Below, piece after piece: positions 44,773-54,272 of a stretch of DNA of 64,000 nucleotides (its first letter is position 1; each line of letters begins with the position of its first letter). The notes beneath the pieces are model-generated. The model worked only from the letters and a program-made list of their open reading frames with translations, made no database searches and was not told the origin of the DNA. Source of the DNA: Pelistega ratti (GTDB lineage Bacteria > Pseudomonadota > Gammaproteobacteria > Burkholderiales > Burkholderiaceae_B); the NCBI RefSeq assembly GCF_009833965.1, contig NZ_CP047165.1, positions 1,674,001-1,738,000 of the forward strand, in the 5' to 3' direction. Made by a program: the position numbers and the translations under genes.

Positions 44773-46872
44773 ATGGGAAAAGCACAACAAAATCATCGAC
44801 ATTGGCGGACAGAACTATTTGAACTTTTTAGCTCAATGCGATTCGCAATTGCTCTTTTAGTCGTTATTTGTATTGCCAGTGCGGTTGGCACACTGATAGA
44901 ACAAAACCGAGAAGAGATTTTTTATATTGATAGATTTGGTACATACTGGTATCAGGTATTTAGCAAATTTAGTATTAATCAGATTTATAACACATGGTGG
45001 TTTTTACTGGTAATGGGATTTTTGGTGATTTCTACCAGTTTTTGCCTTGTTCGTAATGTGCCTAAAATTATTAAAGATATGCGTTCGTTTAAAGAGCATA
45101 TTCGTCAAGGTAGTTTTAGAGCCTTTTCTCATAAATTATCTCTTCAAACAGATTATTCTGCTGAACAAGCCAAACCTATGATACAGGTATGGCTTAAAAA
45201 GCATGGTTATGTATTCAAAGAAAAAGAAGTTGATAATACACTGACCATTGCGGCGAAGAAAGGTAGCAGTAATCGTTTGGGGTATATTTTTGCGCATCTT
45301 GCTATTGTAACTATCTGTATTGGTGGTTTATTGGATAGTGAGTTACCAAATCGCTTGCAATTATGGATGGGTGATAAAGCTCCTATCCCTCCAACCGCAC
45401 GCTATATGTCAGATGTACCTGAACAGTCCAAATTTGGTGTAAGTAATATCAGTTTTAGAGGCAATATCTCAGTGAGTGAGGGAGAAAATGCGAATCATGC
45501 CCTGTTATTATTGAGTGATGATCGTTATTTACAAAATCTACCTTTTGATATTCATCTTAATCGTTTTATTATTGAATATTACGAAACCAATGGTATGCCA
45601 AAACGGTTTGCCAGTGATGTAACGATTACAGATTTTGCAACAGGTAAAAAAGAAAATAAAATTATTGAAGTAAATCACCCATACCAATTGCATGGAATTA
45701 CCCTATATCAATCCAGTTTTCATGATGGAGGCTCTAAGTTAGATTTAACCCTTTATCCAATCAAAGGGAAAAATACTGAAACGCAAACCATCAAAACAAA
45801 AGTTGGAGAAACCACTGAATTAAAAACAACCCTAAATGATGTGGAACAAACATATCAACTGACAATAAATGATTTTAGACCGATTAATGTTGAGAACCTA
45901 TCTAATGCAGGTAGTGCACAGCCTAAAGATTTTGAACATCAAATTTTAGCGGTAACGGGGAGTGCTGCCAGCAAAGTGGCAAATGATAGTGTAAATGTAG
46001 GGCCTCTTTTTCAATATACGCTGACGGATGAAAGTAATCAGTCTGTACAATATCAAAACTATATGCTTCCTGTCCAATTAGATGGACGTTTAGTCTTTTT
46101 GATTGGTATGAAATTACCGACGGATGCTGGGTTTAGCTATGCAAGAATTCCTGCGGATGAAAAAGGCACCATGCAAGAGTTTTTAGCCTTAAAAGCCGCT
46201 TTTGAAAATCCTGAAATGCGCCGTCAAGCGGCACAGGCTTATGCGGATAAGCTAGAAGAAGATCCACGGATAGATAAACAAAATATCGTAGTATTGGCAT
46301 CAATGGCATTAGAAATTTTTGCTAATAATGGTTTTAAAGGTTTAGATGATTATATTGAAGGGAAAGGTATCCCTGAAGCAGAACGTGTACCAGAAGCATT
46401 ACGCGCTCCTATGAAAAGTATCCTTCGTGATTATTTAATCTTTTCAGCGATTGATTTACGCAATATGGCTCGCCAGACGATTGGTTTACCTGCACTTAGT
46501 TATGTCAATCAAAGTGATGCAGAGCAACAGGCTTTATGGTTTGATAGTGCGATTCGGGCTTTATCGGATATGACTTTTTATCCTGCTCCGATGATATTGC
46601 AACTTAATAGTTTTGAGCATATTCAAGCGACTGTCTTACAAGCAACACGATCTCCCGGTAAATGGATTGTGTATTTAGGCTGTCTCTTTTTGATTATTGG
46701 TATTTTCCAAATGTTTTATATTCGTGAGCGACGTCTCTGGATTTGGTTGACCCCACTAGATAATGGTAGTGAAATTAAAGGGGCAATGACTTCTGTTAAA
46801 CGTACGCTTGATTTCCAACGAGAGTTTACACAGTTTCAGCAAGACTTTAGCGAATTAGCAAGGAAAGAGTGA
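44773..46872 (+). CDS. resB: Cytochrome c biogenesis protein ResB
   Basis: 699 residues from ATG 44773; the earlier ATG 44737 lies inside a terminator hairpin. The ResB domain begins with FELFSSMRFAIALLVVICIASAVGTLIEQ and has four membrane segments (about 20-42, 72-92, 175-195, 640-660) around a large periplasmic part. HQLHGITLYQSSFHDGG-like text (HPYQLHGITLYQSSF) is the conserved periplasmic patch. With CcsA it brings haem to apocytochromes in system II. The stop overlaps the next ATG. Confidence 0.93.
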   Translation: MGKAQQNHRHWRTELFELFSSMRFAIALLVVICIASAVGTLIEQNREEIFYIDRFGTYWYQVFSKFSINQIYNTWWFLLVMGFLVISTSFCLVRNVPKIIKDMRSFKEHIRQGSFRAFSHKLSLQTDYSAEQAKPMIQVWLKKHGYVFKEKEVDNTLTIAAKKGSSNRLGYIFAHLAIVTICIGGLLDSELPNRLQLWMGDKAPIPPTARYMSDVPEQSKFGVSNISFRGNISVSEGENANHALLLLSDDRYLQNLPFDIHLNRFIIEYYETNGMPKRFASDVTITDFATGKKENKIIEVNHPYQLHGITLYQSSFHDGGSKLDLTLYPIKGKNTETQTIKTKVGETTELKTTLNDVEQTYQLTINDFRPINVENLSNAGSAQPKDFEHQILAVTGSAASKVANDSVNVGPLFQYTLTDESNQSVQYQNYMLPVQLDGRLVFLIGMKLPTDAGFSYARIPADEKGTMQEFLALKAAFENPEMRRQAAQAYADKLEEDPRIDKQNIVVLASMALEIFANNGFKGLDDYIEGKGIPEAERVPEALRAPMKSILRDYLIFSAIDLRNMARQTIGLPALSYVNQSDAEQQALWFDSAIRALSDMTFYPAPMILQLNSFEHIQATVLQATRSPGKWIVYLGCLFLIIGIFQMFYIRERRLWIWLTPLDNGSEIKGAMTSVKRTLDFQREFTQFQQDFSELARKE

Positions 46873-48215
46873 TGATGTCTTCTCAATTAACCAATCCTTC
46901 AGTGCCATCCGATAAGTGGGTAGAAAATAAATCTGAGAAAAAACGTCTTAATTGGACAGATGCTGCTTTTTTTGCCGTATTGATGGCAGCGGCTATCTAT
47001 ATTTTAAGAACTTGGTCTCAATCAATGGATAGTTATGAAAAATGGATTCTCATTGCCACGACTTTCTTTCTCACTTGGTTAGGGTGGTTATGGCGACCAT
47101 TACGCACATTAAGTATAGCGGTTTTCTTAATCGCATTATTGGCGATAGGTTTATATGATGGGAATCTTAGTCATGCTCAAGAGAAGTTTTTATTAAAGTA
47201 TCTCATCTCTTCACAATCTGCTATTTTATGGATGAGTGCCTTAATGTTTATGGCAACGATTGTCTATTGGGTATCGTATTTCTATCCAAAAGTAGATTGG
47301 ATGGGGACAATATTTACATGGGCTGGGGTTGTTTTTGGTTTTGTTGGGCTGTTGGTTCGTTGGCGTGAGGGGCATCTTATTGCATCCGATATGGGGCATA
47401 TTCCAGTCAGTAATTTATATGAAGTGTTTGTCCTTTTCTGCTTATTAACGGCTTTGTTCTATCTTTATTATGAAAAGCGATATAACACCCGAGCATTAGG
47501 TGGATTTGTTTTATTGGTGATTACTTCGGCAATTATCTTTTTGATGTGGTACACCTTTGAGCGTGATGCGGCAACCATTACACCGTTAAATAATGCACTA
47601 AATAGCTGGTGGATGAAATTACACGTTCCTGCTAATTTTGTAGGCTATGGTACATTTGCCTTATCGGCTATGGTGGGATTTGCCTATCTGGTGAAACATC
47701 ATGGTAATACAAACGCTTGGTTACCGATGACCCCCTTACTACTGATTGGTGCGGCATTAGTGGCAGAAGTATTTATCTTTGGTGGACAACAAGTGCGACC
47801 CAGTGCGGAGTTTTCAGGGTTTTGGTTAGTGTATTTTGGGATTAGTATTATCCTTGTTGCTTTAATCCTAATGATGCGTAAGCGGATTGCTGAAAAACTT
47901 CCCTCTTTTGAAGTCTTAGACGATATGATGTACCGCGCGATTGCAGTAGGGTTTGCTTTCTTTACGGTGGCGACTGTATTAGGGGCATTATGGGCGGCAG
48001 ATGCGTGGGGAACGTACTGGCAATGGGACCCTAAAGAAACATGGGCATTAGTGGTATGGCTAAATTATGCGGCTTGGTTGCATTTACGCTTGATGAAAGG
48101 AATGCGAGGTGTCGTAGCGGCTTACTGGGCTTTAGCGGGTTTAGTGATTACGACCTTTGCTTTTATTGGTGTTAATATTTTTCTCTCAGGATTACATTCT
48201 TACGGGGAATTATAG
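46872..48215 (+). CDS. ccsA: Cytochrome c biogenesis protein CcsA (CcsB/CcmF-like haem handling)
   Basis: 447 residues from ATG 46872 (TGATG junction with resB, AGGAAAGAG as RBS). It has about twelve membrane segments. The tryptophan-rich WWD region is WAADAWGTYWQWDPKETWALVVWL (about 378-401), which binds haem, and conserved histidines lie in neighbouring loops (KLHVPANFVGYG, WLHLRLMKGMRG). It is the partner of ResB and serves cytochrome c4 and the di-haem oxidoreductase at the window start. A strong terminator follows. Confidence 0.93.
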   Translation: MMSSQLTNPSVPSDKWVENKSEKKRLNWTDAAFFAVLMAAAIYILRTWSQSMDSYEKWILIATTFFLTWLGWLWRPLRTLSIAVFLIALLAIGLYDGNLSHAQEKFLLKYLISSQSAILWMSALMFMATIVYWVSYFYPKVDWMGTIFTWAGVVFGFVGLLVRWREGHLIASDMGHIPVSNLYEVFVLFCLLTALFYLYYEKRYNTRALGGFVLLVITSAIIFLMWYTFERDAATITPLNNALNSWWMKLHVPANFVGYGTFALSAMVGFAYLVKHHGNTNAWLPMTPLLLIGAALVAEVFIFGGQQVRPSAEFSGFWLVYFGISIILVALILMMRKRIAEKLPSFEVLDDMMYRAIAVGFAFFTVATVLGALWAADAWGTYWQWDPKETWALVVWLNYAAWLHLRLMKGMRGVVAAYWALAGLVITTFAFIGVNIFLSGLHSYGEL

Positions 48216-48241
48216 GTTTTAGTCAGAAATATAGAGTGAAT

Positions 48242-48272
48242 AAAAGCAGATGTGAATAGCATCTGCTTTTTT
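48242..48272 (+). terminator. Intrinsic terminator after ccsA
   Basis: The 11-bp perfect stem AAAAGCAGATG / CATCTGCTTTT has a 7-nt loop and is followed by T2. Confidence 0.85.
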
Positions 48273-48319
48273 GTTGGTTTAGCAGTAGGTCAGTTTTATC
48301 CTACCTTGATATTACACTA

Positions 48320-48348
48320 TTTAAATATTGAGTAACACTTGCTAAACT
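48320..48348 (+). promoter_or_regulatory. Candidate extended -10 promoter of the STAS-ATPase gene
   Basis: TGC immediately precedes TAAACT (48343-48348), an extended -10, with a poor -35 (TTTAAA, 48320-48325). The 13 bases TTGCTAAACTAAA recur at 57670-57682 before the DUF2335-like pair. Confidence 0.45.
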
Positions 48349-48385
48349 AAAAATAACATGATATCCCAAAAACTATATATTCCTT

Positions 48386-49294
48386 ATGCCTAAAAAATTT
48401 ATTAATATTCATATTCCAGCGTTTTTTACAGAAAAAACAATATATAAAAGTATCTCTAAAATACTTTCTAAAAATAACTTTTTAGAAGATATTGTTCTTC
48501 TAAATATTGATTTAACTTCTTTGAAAACTATAGATATTATTGGGATAACAGCGTTATCTAATTTGATTGAATGGGTGAGACTATATAATATTCAAGTTAA
48601 TTTTTCTTATGATAAAGAAAATATTACTAGGTTACTGGAAGAAAGTGGATTTATAAAACGCTACATAAAGACAGATAATCTATTTTTTAAAAAATGGCAT
48701 ATACTTGCAATAGAAGTAGTCCGTACTGAGGAAGTTGTTAAACATCTATCATATAGAATAGTTCCTTGGTTTTTAGACTGTTTAGAAAAAGAAACACAAC
48801 AAAAAAATCTTTGCTCATATCAATTAAGTTCTATTCAAACAGCACTACAGGAAATCTTTAATAATATTAATGATCATTCATTCAGTAAAATAGCTTGTTA
48901 TTGTGGCTATTATGATGCACAACAACGGATTTTTAAATTATGTATTTCAGATTTTGGAATAGGTATTCCATCAAAAATTATTAATTTAAATCCTACATTA
49001 ACGGATAGTCAAGCTATTGAAAAGGCATGTGAGAATGGATATACTACAAAAAGCACTCCTAATAATATGGGTGCTGGACTTGATATATTATTAAAAAATA
49101 AAGTAATTGCTAACAAAGGTGCATTGACTATTTATTCTCTCAAGGGTGCTTTCTCTGCAAGATTTTATGAGGGGAAAGTGATTCAATTACCTCAAATAGA
49201 AAGAGAGAATAATATTTTCCCGGGAACAATGATTATTATGGAATATCCTATTGATAGGATACAATTAGATGAGGTTCAAGAGTTTTCTTGGTAA
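48386..49294 (+). CDS. STAS-like/GHKL ATP-binding protein (anti-sigma-type regulator or effector)
   Basis: 302 residues. The N-terminal third (about 5-105) is a STAS-like strand-helix fold (INIHIPAFF, DIVLLNIDLTSLKTIDIIGITALSNLIEW). The C-terminal part is a GHKL ATPase: N-box EIFNNINDHS (156-165), G1 DFGIGIP (189-195), G2 NNMGAGLDIL (226-235), and GTMIIMEYPI (280-289). No histidine phospho-acceptor, sensor or membrane segment is visible, so it is not a normal histidine kinase. It is followed 6 bp later by a DUF4325 gene. AT-rich codon use suggests acquisition. Anti-sigma-like switching or a defence-type role is inference. Confidence 0.8.
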   Translation: MPKKFINIHIPAFFTEKTIYKSISKILSKNNFLEDIVLLNIDLTSLKTIDIIGITALSNLIEWVRLYNIQVNFSYDKENITRLLEESGFIKRYIKTDNLFFKKWHILAIEVVRTEEVVKHLSYRIVPWFLDCLEKETQQKNLCSYQLSSIQTALQEIFNNINDHSFSKIACYCGYYDAQQRIFKLCISDFGIGIPSKIINLNPTLTDSQAIEKACENGYTTKSTPNNMGAGLDILLKNKVIANKGALTIYSLKGAFSARFYEGKVIQLPQIERENNIFPGTMIIMEYPIDRIQLDEVQEFSW

Positions 49295-49300
49295 AGAGAA

Positions 49301-49630
49301 ATGATCAGGATTATTGCTAAAAATCATATAAATCGATTCCTTACGAACGAGGATGGATTCTTGCTATTCCATATTATTCACCCTTATTTAGAACAAGGTG
49401 AGCAAGTAATAGTCTCTTTTGATGGTGTAGATAGTCTGCCAAGTTCTTTTGTGAATACAGCATTATTACCCTTACTACACCATTTTTCGTTTAAAACAAT
49501 TAAAGAGTCATTGTTTTTTGAAAATACAAATTCTCAAATTAATACAATGATTAAAGATAGATTCAAAAGTGCGACTGAAAAGCAACTAATAATACCTATG
49601 GTAAGTGAGCCAAAACAGCCACTTGCCTGA
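49301..49630 (+). CDS. DUF4325 (STAS-like) protein, partner of the ATPase
   Basis: 109 residues. The DUF4325 pattern is LTNEDGFLLFHIIHPYLEQGEQVIVSFDGVDSLPSSFVNTALLPLL, a single STAS-like sheet with the conserved SSFVN segment at about 48-52. It starts 6 bp after the ATPase stop, so the two make one transcript. DUF4325 proteins commonly accompany GHKL ATPases in mobile or accessory contexts; their targets are unknown. Ends 38 bp before the convergent cyaY. Confidence 0.82.
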   Translation: MIRIIAKNHINRFLTNEDGFLLFHIIHPYLEQGEQVIVSFDGVDSLPSSFVNTALLPLLHHFSFKTIKESLFFENTNSQINTMIKDRFKSATEKQLIIPMVSEPKQPLA

Positions 49631-49667
49631 TAATAAGTATTGATCAGATGAGTTTTGATAACATAAT

Positions 49668-49994
49668 TTAAATCGTTAAAACCTGCCCTGCTAATCCTGA
49701 ACAGAGTATTGCTACTTGCTCATTGAGTGTAGGTCCTTCTTCTCGAGTATTAACCCATTGTTCCTCTTGGAGACGATAATGAAAAGCACCGCTTGGTGCG
49801 GCTAACCACATTTCTTGTAGGGGTGTCTGTGCATTAATCACCACATGAAATTTAGCATTAAAAATTAAGGTAAGGACATAACCCTCACGTTTTGCATCAA
49901 CGTCAATATCTTTTTCTTCAAACCAATAATCGGCTTTTTCTTGAATATGGCGTAAAATCTTATCTGCACGGACAAGGAATTCTGTTTCTGTCAT
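49668..49994 (-). CDS. cyaY: Frataxin-like iron-binding protein CyaY
   Basis: 108 residues, the usual size. The acidic first helix (MTETEFLVRADKILRHIQEKADYWFEEKDIDVDAK) and the central sheet with VINAQTPLQEMWLAAPSGAFHYRLQEEQWVNTREE are diagnostic. It binds iron and modulates IscS-dependent iron-sulfur cluster assembly. Divergent from the LptM-like gene, as is common in Betaproteobacteria. Confidence 0.94.
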   Translation of the reverse strand: MTETEFLVRADKILRHIQEKADYWFEEKDIDVDAKREGYVLTLIFNAKFHVVINAQTPLQEMWLAAPSGAFHYRLQEEQWVNTREEGPTLNEQVAILCSGLAGQVLTI

Positions 49995-50040
49995 AATAAA
50001 ACTCTTTCATTAATTAGGAATTAAGGCAAAGGTGAATATA

Positions 50041-50253
50041 ATGATACACCGACATAAGCTTATTGTAACGCTCATTTTAATGAGTATTGGTATTTCGGCT
50101 TGTGGATATAAAGCGCCAGTTTACTATCCAACAGAGGCACAACGTCAAGAGCTGGCTGAAAAAGAAGCACGTATTAAAGCACGTAAACAAGCTAAGAAAG
50201 CACAGCAAGAAGCAAACCAAACACAGAAGAAACCATCATCTGTCGCCCAATAA
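50041..50253 (+). CDS. lptM: LptM-like (YifL) small lipoprotein
   Basis: 70 residues from ATG 50041; a GTG at 50032 is possible. The lipobox ISAC precedes the motif CGYKAPVYYP, the LptM hallmark (CG-K-P-Y-P). The rest is a Lys/Gln-rich tail. LptM aids maturation of the LptDE LPS translocon in the outer membrane. It lies between cyaY and lysA, the conserved order, 31 bp before lysA. Confidence 0.88.
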   Translation: MIHRHKLIVTLILMSIGISACGYKAPVYYPTEAQRQELAEKEARIKARKQAKKAQQEANQTQKKPSSVAQ

Positions 50254-50284
50254 ATGATAACCCTTATTTTATCCTGTTCTTTTT

Positions 50285-51571
50285 ATGATGACTACTTTAC
50301 CCATACCCGTAGCTAGCCCTTTTTTTCACTACCACCAAAATCAACTGTTTGTAGAAAATTGTTCAATAAAAGCATTAGCTCAACAATATGGTACGCCGCT
50401 TTTTGTGTACTCTAAAGCTGCCTTAGTACATCAATGGCATACTTACCAAAAAGTGATTGATACTTACCCTAATACGTTGATTTGCTATGCCGTAAAGGCA
50501 AATTCAAATTTAGCCATTCTAAACCTATTTGCCAAGTTAGGGGCAGGTTTTGATTTGGTCTCTGGTGGAGAGCTTTTTCGTGTACTAAAAGCAGGAGGCG
50601 ATCCTGCAAAAGTTATTTTTTCTGGGGTAGCAAAACAAGTCTGGGAAATAGAGGCTGCCTTAGATGCGGGCATTAAGTGTTTTAATGTTGAGTCTATTCC
50701 AGAACTTGATTTAATTGCTCAAGTAGCACAACGATTAGGAAAAAAAGCGCCGATTTCGTTGCGTGTAAATCCTGATGTTGATGCAAAAACTCATCCCTAT
50801 ATCTCAACTGGACTAAAAGAAAATAAATTTGGTATTGATATTAATGTAGCAGCAGCGATATATCAAAAAGCATTGGATAATCCCTTCCTCGAAATTAAAG
50901 GGGTGGATTGCCATATTGGATCTCAAATTACAGAGGTTGCGCCCTTTGTCGATGCGGCGGATAAGGTGATTGCCTTATTACAACAGCTTAAAGAAAAGGG
51001 TATTGCATTAAGCCATATTGATATGGGCGGTGGTTTGGGTATTCGCTATTTGGATGAGGAAGTGGTTGAACCATTAGAAATGGTAAGACAAATTAAAGAT
51101 AAATTGCATAAAGCAGGATTTGATAATTTACAACTTGTTTTAGAGCCAGGACGCTCTCTTGTTGGTAATACGGGGGTGTTACTCACACAAGTGCAGTTTA
51201 TTAAACCTACAGAAGCACGTTGTTTTGCCATTGTTGATGCGGCTATGAATGACTTAATCCGTCCTACGTTATATGATGCCTATCATGGTGTTTTACCAGT
51301 GCTTATTCAAGATATCCCTAAGCAAACCTATGATATTGTTGGGCCTATTTGTGAAACAGGGGACTGGTTAGCCAAACAGCGAGAATTAGCTATTCAATCA
51401 GGTGATTATTTAGTCGTTGAATCAACAGGTGCGTATGGGTTTTCTATGGCGAGCCAATACAATACACGCCCCAGAGCGGCAGAAATATTAGTTGATGGTG
51501 AGCAGTCCTATCTTATCCGAGAAAGAGAAACTTTAGCACAGCTTGTTGCCTTAGAACATATCGTGGAATAA
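50285..51571 (+). CDS. lysA: Diaminopimelate decarboxylase
   Basis: 428 residues. PLP lysine in CYAVKANSN (about 59-67), the HIGSQI strand, GGGLGIRY, and the catalytic cysteine in GPICETGDW are all present. It converts meso-diaminopimelate to L-lysine, the last step of lysine synthesis. Two ATGs, 50285 and 50288, are equally good. A bidirectional terminator follows. Confidence 0.97.
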   Translation: MMTTLPIPVASPFFHYHQNQLFVENCSIKALAQQYGTPLFVYSKAALVHQWHTYQKVIDTYPNTLICYAVKANSNLAILNLFAKLGAGFDLVSGGELFRVLKAGGDPAKVIFSGVAKQVWEIEAALDAGIKCFNVESIPELDLIAQVAQRLGKKAPISLRVNPDVDAKTHPYISTGLKENKFGIDINVAAAIYQKALDNPFLEIKGVDCHIGSQITEVAPFVDAADKVIALLQQLKEKGIALSHIDMGGGLGIRYLDEEVVEPLEMVRQIKDKLHKAGFDNLQLVLEPGRSLVGNTGVLLTQVQFIKPTEARCFAIVDAAMNDLIRPTLYDAYHGVLPVLIQDIPKQTYDIVGPICETGDWLAKQRELAIQSGDYLVVESTGAYGFSMASQYNTRPRAAEILVDGEQSYLIRERETLAQLVALEHIVE

Positions 51572-51721
51572 TATTTTTGGTTTTCATCTGATAGAGGGAT
51601 ATATTTTTACCTATTTTAAAGGGGCTAGTCTTAATGATACATTGTTACGGCTTCCTTGATGGATTTAATCATCGTTTTTGTTGTAGGTAAAATATCATCA
51701 CCCTTTATGATGCGATATTAA

Positions 51722-51760
51722 AAAGCCTTCTCTCTTATAGAAGAAAGAAGGCTTTATTTT
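51722..51760. terminator. Bidirectional terminator between lysA and ponA
   Basis: The 10-bp stem AAAGCCTTCT / AGAAGGCTTT has T-rich tails on both sides. Convergent genes flank it. Confidence 0.85.
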
Positions 51761-51803
51761 CAGACGTGTTTAGTAAAATAATATTTCTACATCATCTCTT
51801 TTT

Positions 51804-54272
51804 TTAGAACCGTACAGGAGGCCCACTAGGTGAGGGAGATTGACTAGGGTTCAACGTTTTTATTAAATTCCCGATATCATCAGAAGAGGTATTTAACTCA
51901 AAAACCTTAGCTTGACCACCTGTTGAGGGACTACTACTGCTGACCCCTGCAGTACCAACTGTGCGAATAGCCTTTCCAGCAGGGAATTCTTTATAGTAGA
52001 AATTATCCCCTACCTTGCTAAGTCCCTCTGGCATTTTACCTTGAGGGGTAACAGGAATATCTTTAAGGGCTTTTCGCATAAAATTTATCCAGATCGGCAT
52101 AGCGGCACCACCGCCTGTTTCACGATCCCCTAAAGAGGTAGGCTGATCAAATCCTAACCATGTAACAGCCACTAATTTAGGTGTATAGCCTGCAAACCAT
52201 GCATCAACAGAGCGATTAGTCGTCCCGGTTTTCCCAGCAATATCTGAGCGACCAAGCGCTTTTGAGGCAGAGGCAGCCGTACCTGAACGAGCTACACCAC
52301 GCAATAAATCATTCATTACATAGGCAGTACGGGCATCAATGACACGGTTTTTCTCATCACCTGCTTTTAAGGGATTCGCTTTCATTACCGTAGCACGGCT
52401 TCCTTCTTGGATATTGATGTCTTCGACATAGTCAATAATATAGGGATTCACACGATATCCACCATTCGCAAAAACAGCATAAGCAGATGCCATCTGGAGA
52501 GGGGTAACATTGCCAGCCCCTAAAGCCATAGTAAGATAAGCCCCTTTAGGTGGTTGACGCTTCATATCAAAGCCTAATCGCTCAATAAAATTGGCGGCAT
52601 AATCAGGGCCTACTGCTTCTAAAATGCGGATAGAGACCATATTTTTAGATTTGTATAAACCTTGACGTAGTGTTAGGCTATCCACATAACTATTACCATA
52701 GTTTTTGGGTGTCCATGCCTTGCCACCAGCGTATTTAGCAGGTAGTACAAAGGGTCTATCAGAAATCTGTGTTTCAGGTGTAAGACCACGTTCTAAACCA
52801 GAGGCATAGACAAAAGGTTTAAATGTAGAACCCGGTTGTCGCCATGCTTGCGTAACACGATTAAAATCACCTAAATAAAAATCAAAACCACCAATCATTG
52901 CCTTGATAGCACCGTCTTGTGGATTAAGAGCAATTAATGCGGCTTGTACCAGTGGAAGGTTAATAATACTCCATTGATTGTTGAGTTTTTCAATATAGAT
53001 AACAGAGCCACGCTTGATCTTGCGAGAAGGGCTTACCTTATCGACAAGTGAACGCTTAGCATTGTTTAGTGATGTTCCTGTTAATTCAATCACTTCATCA
53101 GGGCTTCGCATCACAACAACCTTATCTTTACTGGCGGATAGGACAACCACTGCAAGAATATCATCACTATCAGGGTGTTTTTCTTGCATGGCTTGTAGGA
53201 AAGCAATCATTTTTGAGCGATCATTTTCCATGCCTTCAGGTAAATCAAGCTGTTCGGCTGGCCCTGTATAGGGTTTACGGCGAGTGTAAGAGAGTAAGCC
53301 TTGACGTACGGCTTCATAAGCGGCTTGTTGTTCATCAGAACGAACAGTGGTATATACCTTGAGACCACGACCATAAAGACTATCACCGTATTGAGTGTAC
53401 ATCAGCTGACGTGCTAGCTCTGCCACATATTGCCCATGGCGTGCGGTACGTGCTTCTTTATCATCCTTTTTAGTGCTTTGAACGATGAGTTTTTCGGCTT
53501 TTGCTTGTTCGTATTGCTCTTGCGTGATAAATTTTAAGGCAAGCATACGGTTTAAGACGTAATGCTGACGATTAATAGTGGCATCTAAATTTGTAATCGG
53601 ATTAACGCGAGAGGGTGATTTAGGAATACCAGCTAATGCTGCCGCTTCTGCAATAGAAATCTCTGATAGGGGTTTCCCAAAATAACGGCGAGCTGCTGCC
53701 GCAAAACCATAAGAACGATGTCCCAGATAGATTTGGTTCATGTAGAGCTCAAGAATCTGGTCTTTAGAGAGTTTTTCCTCAATTTTATAGGTTAATAATA
53801 ACTCATAGAATTTACGTGTAAATTTTTTATCCGAAGAGAGGTAAAAATTACGCGCTAATTGCATGGTAATGGTACTTGCCCCCTGTGCTTTAGCACCAGA
53901 GGTGAGATTAACGAGTGCTGCTCGACCGACACCAGCCCAATCAACCCCCCCATGCGTATAAAAACTATCATCTTCTGCTGCCAAAATAGCATGACGCATA
54001 ACCAAGGGAATTTCTTGTAAATTAAGTACATTACGGCGTTCATCACCATATTCGGCGAGTAACACCTTGTCAGCGGAATAAATATAGAGGGGTAAACGAG
54101 GGCGATATTCCGTCATTGCTTTAAGGTCAGGCAGAGAAGACCATGTTAAGCGAATGGCGAGAATACCCAGTAAAAGTAAGCAAACCCCTATGCCACAGAG
54201 AAAAACAAGTGGTTTTAGGATAAATCGACTAAAAATAGAGCTTTGCTGTTTTTTGGGTGTTTTAGTATTCAT
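51804..54272 (-). CDS. mrcA: Penicillin-binding protein 1A
   Basis: 822 residues, a bifunctional class A PBP. Membrane anchor about 20-45. The glycosyltransferase domain contains the catalytic Glu in EDDSFYTHGG (100-109) and QGASTITMQLARNFYL. The transpeptidase domain has GSTFKPF (Ser nucleophile, Lys), the SKN-type KSKN and the KTGTT box. An unstructured C-terminal tail rich in Ser/Pro ends it. It builds and crosslinks peptidoglycan. Divergent from aroK, with no pilMNOPQ genes between, unlike many relatives. Confidence 0.96.
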   Translation of the reverse strand: MNTKTPKKQQSSIFSRFILKPLVFLCGIGVCLLLLGILAIRLTWSSLPDLKAMTEYRPRLPLYIYSADKVLLAEYGDERRNVLNLQEIPLVMRHAILAAEDDSFYTHGGVDWAGVGRAALVNLTSGAKAQGASTITMQLARNFYLSSDKKFTRKFYELLLTYKIEEKLSKDQILELYMNQIYLGHRSYGFAAAARRYFGKPLSEISIAEAAALAGIPKSPSRVNPITNLDATINRQHYVLNRMLALKFITQEQYEQAKAEKLIVQSTKKDDKEARTARHGQYVAELARQLMYTQYGDSLYGRGLKVYTTVRSDEQQAAYEAVRQGLLSYTRRKPYTGPAEQLDLPEGMENDRSKMIAFLQAMQEKHPDSDDILAVVVLSASKDKVVVMRSPDEVIELTGTSLNNAKRSLVDKVSPSRKIKRGSVIYIEKLNNQWSIINLPLVQAALIALNPQDGAIKAMIGGFDFYLGDFNRVTQAWRQPGSTFKPFVYASGLERGLTPETQISDRPFVLPAKYAGGKAWTPKNYGNSYVDSLTLRQGLYKSKNMVSIRILEAVGPDYAANFIERLGFDMKRQPPKGAYLTMALGAGNVTPLQMASAYAVFANGGYRVNPYIIDYVEDINIQEGSRATVMKANPLKAGDEKNRVIDARTAYVMNDLLRGVARSGTAASASKALGRSDIAGKTGTTNRSVDAWFAGYTPKLVAVTWLGFDQPTSLGDRETGGGAAMPIWINFMRKALKDIPVTPQGKMPEGLSKVGDNFYYKEFPAGKAIRTVGTAGVSSSSPSTGGQAKVFELNTSSDDIGNLIKTLNPSQSPSPSGPPVRF

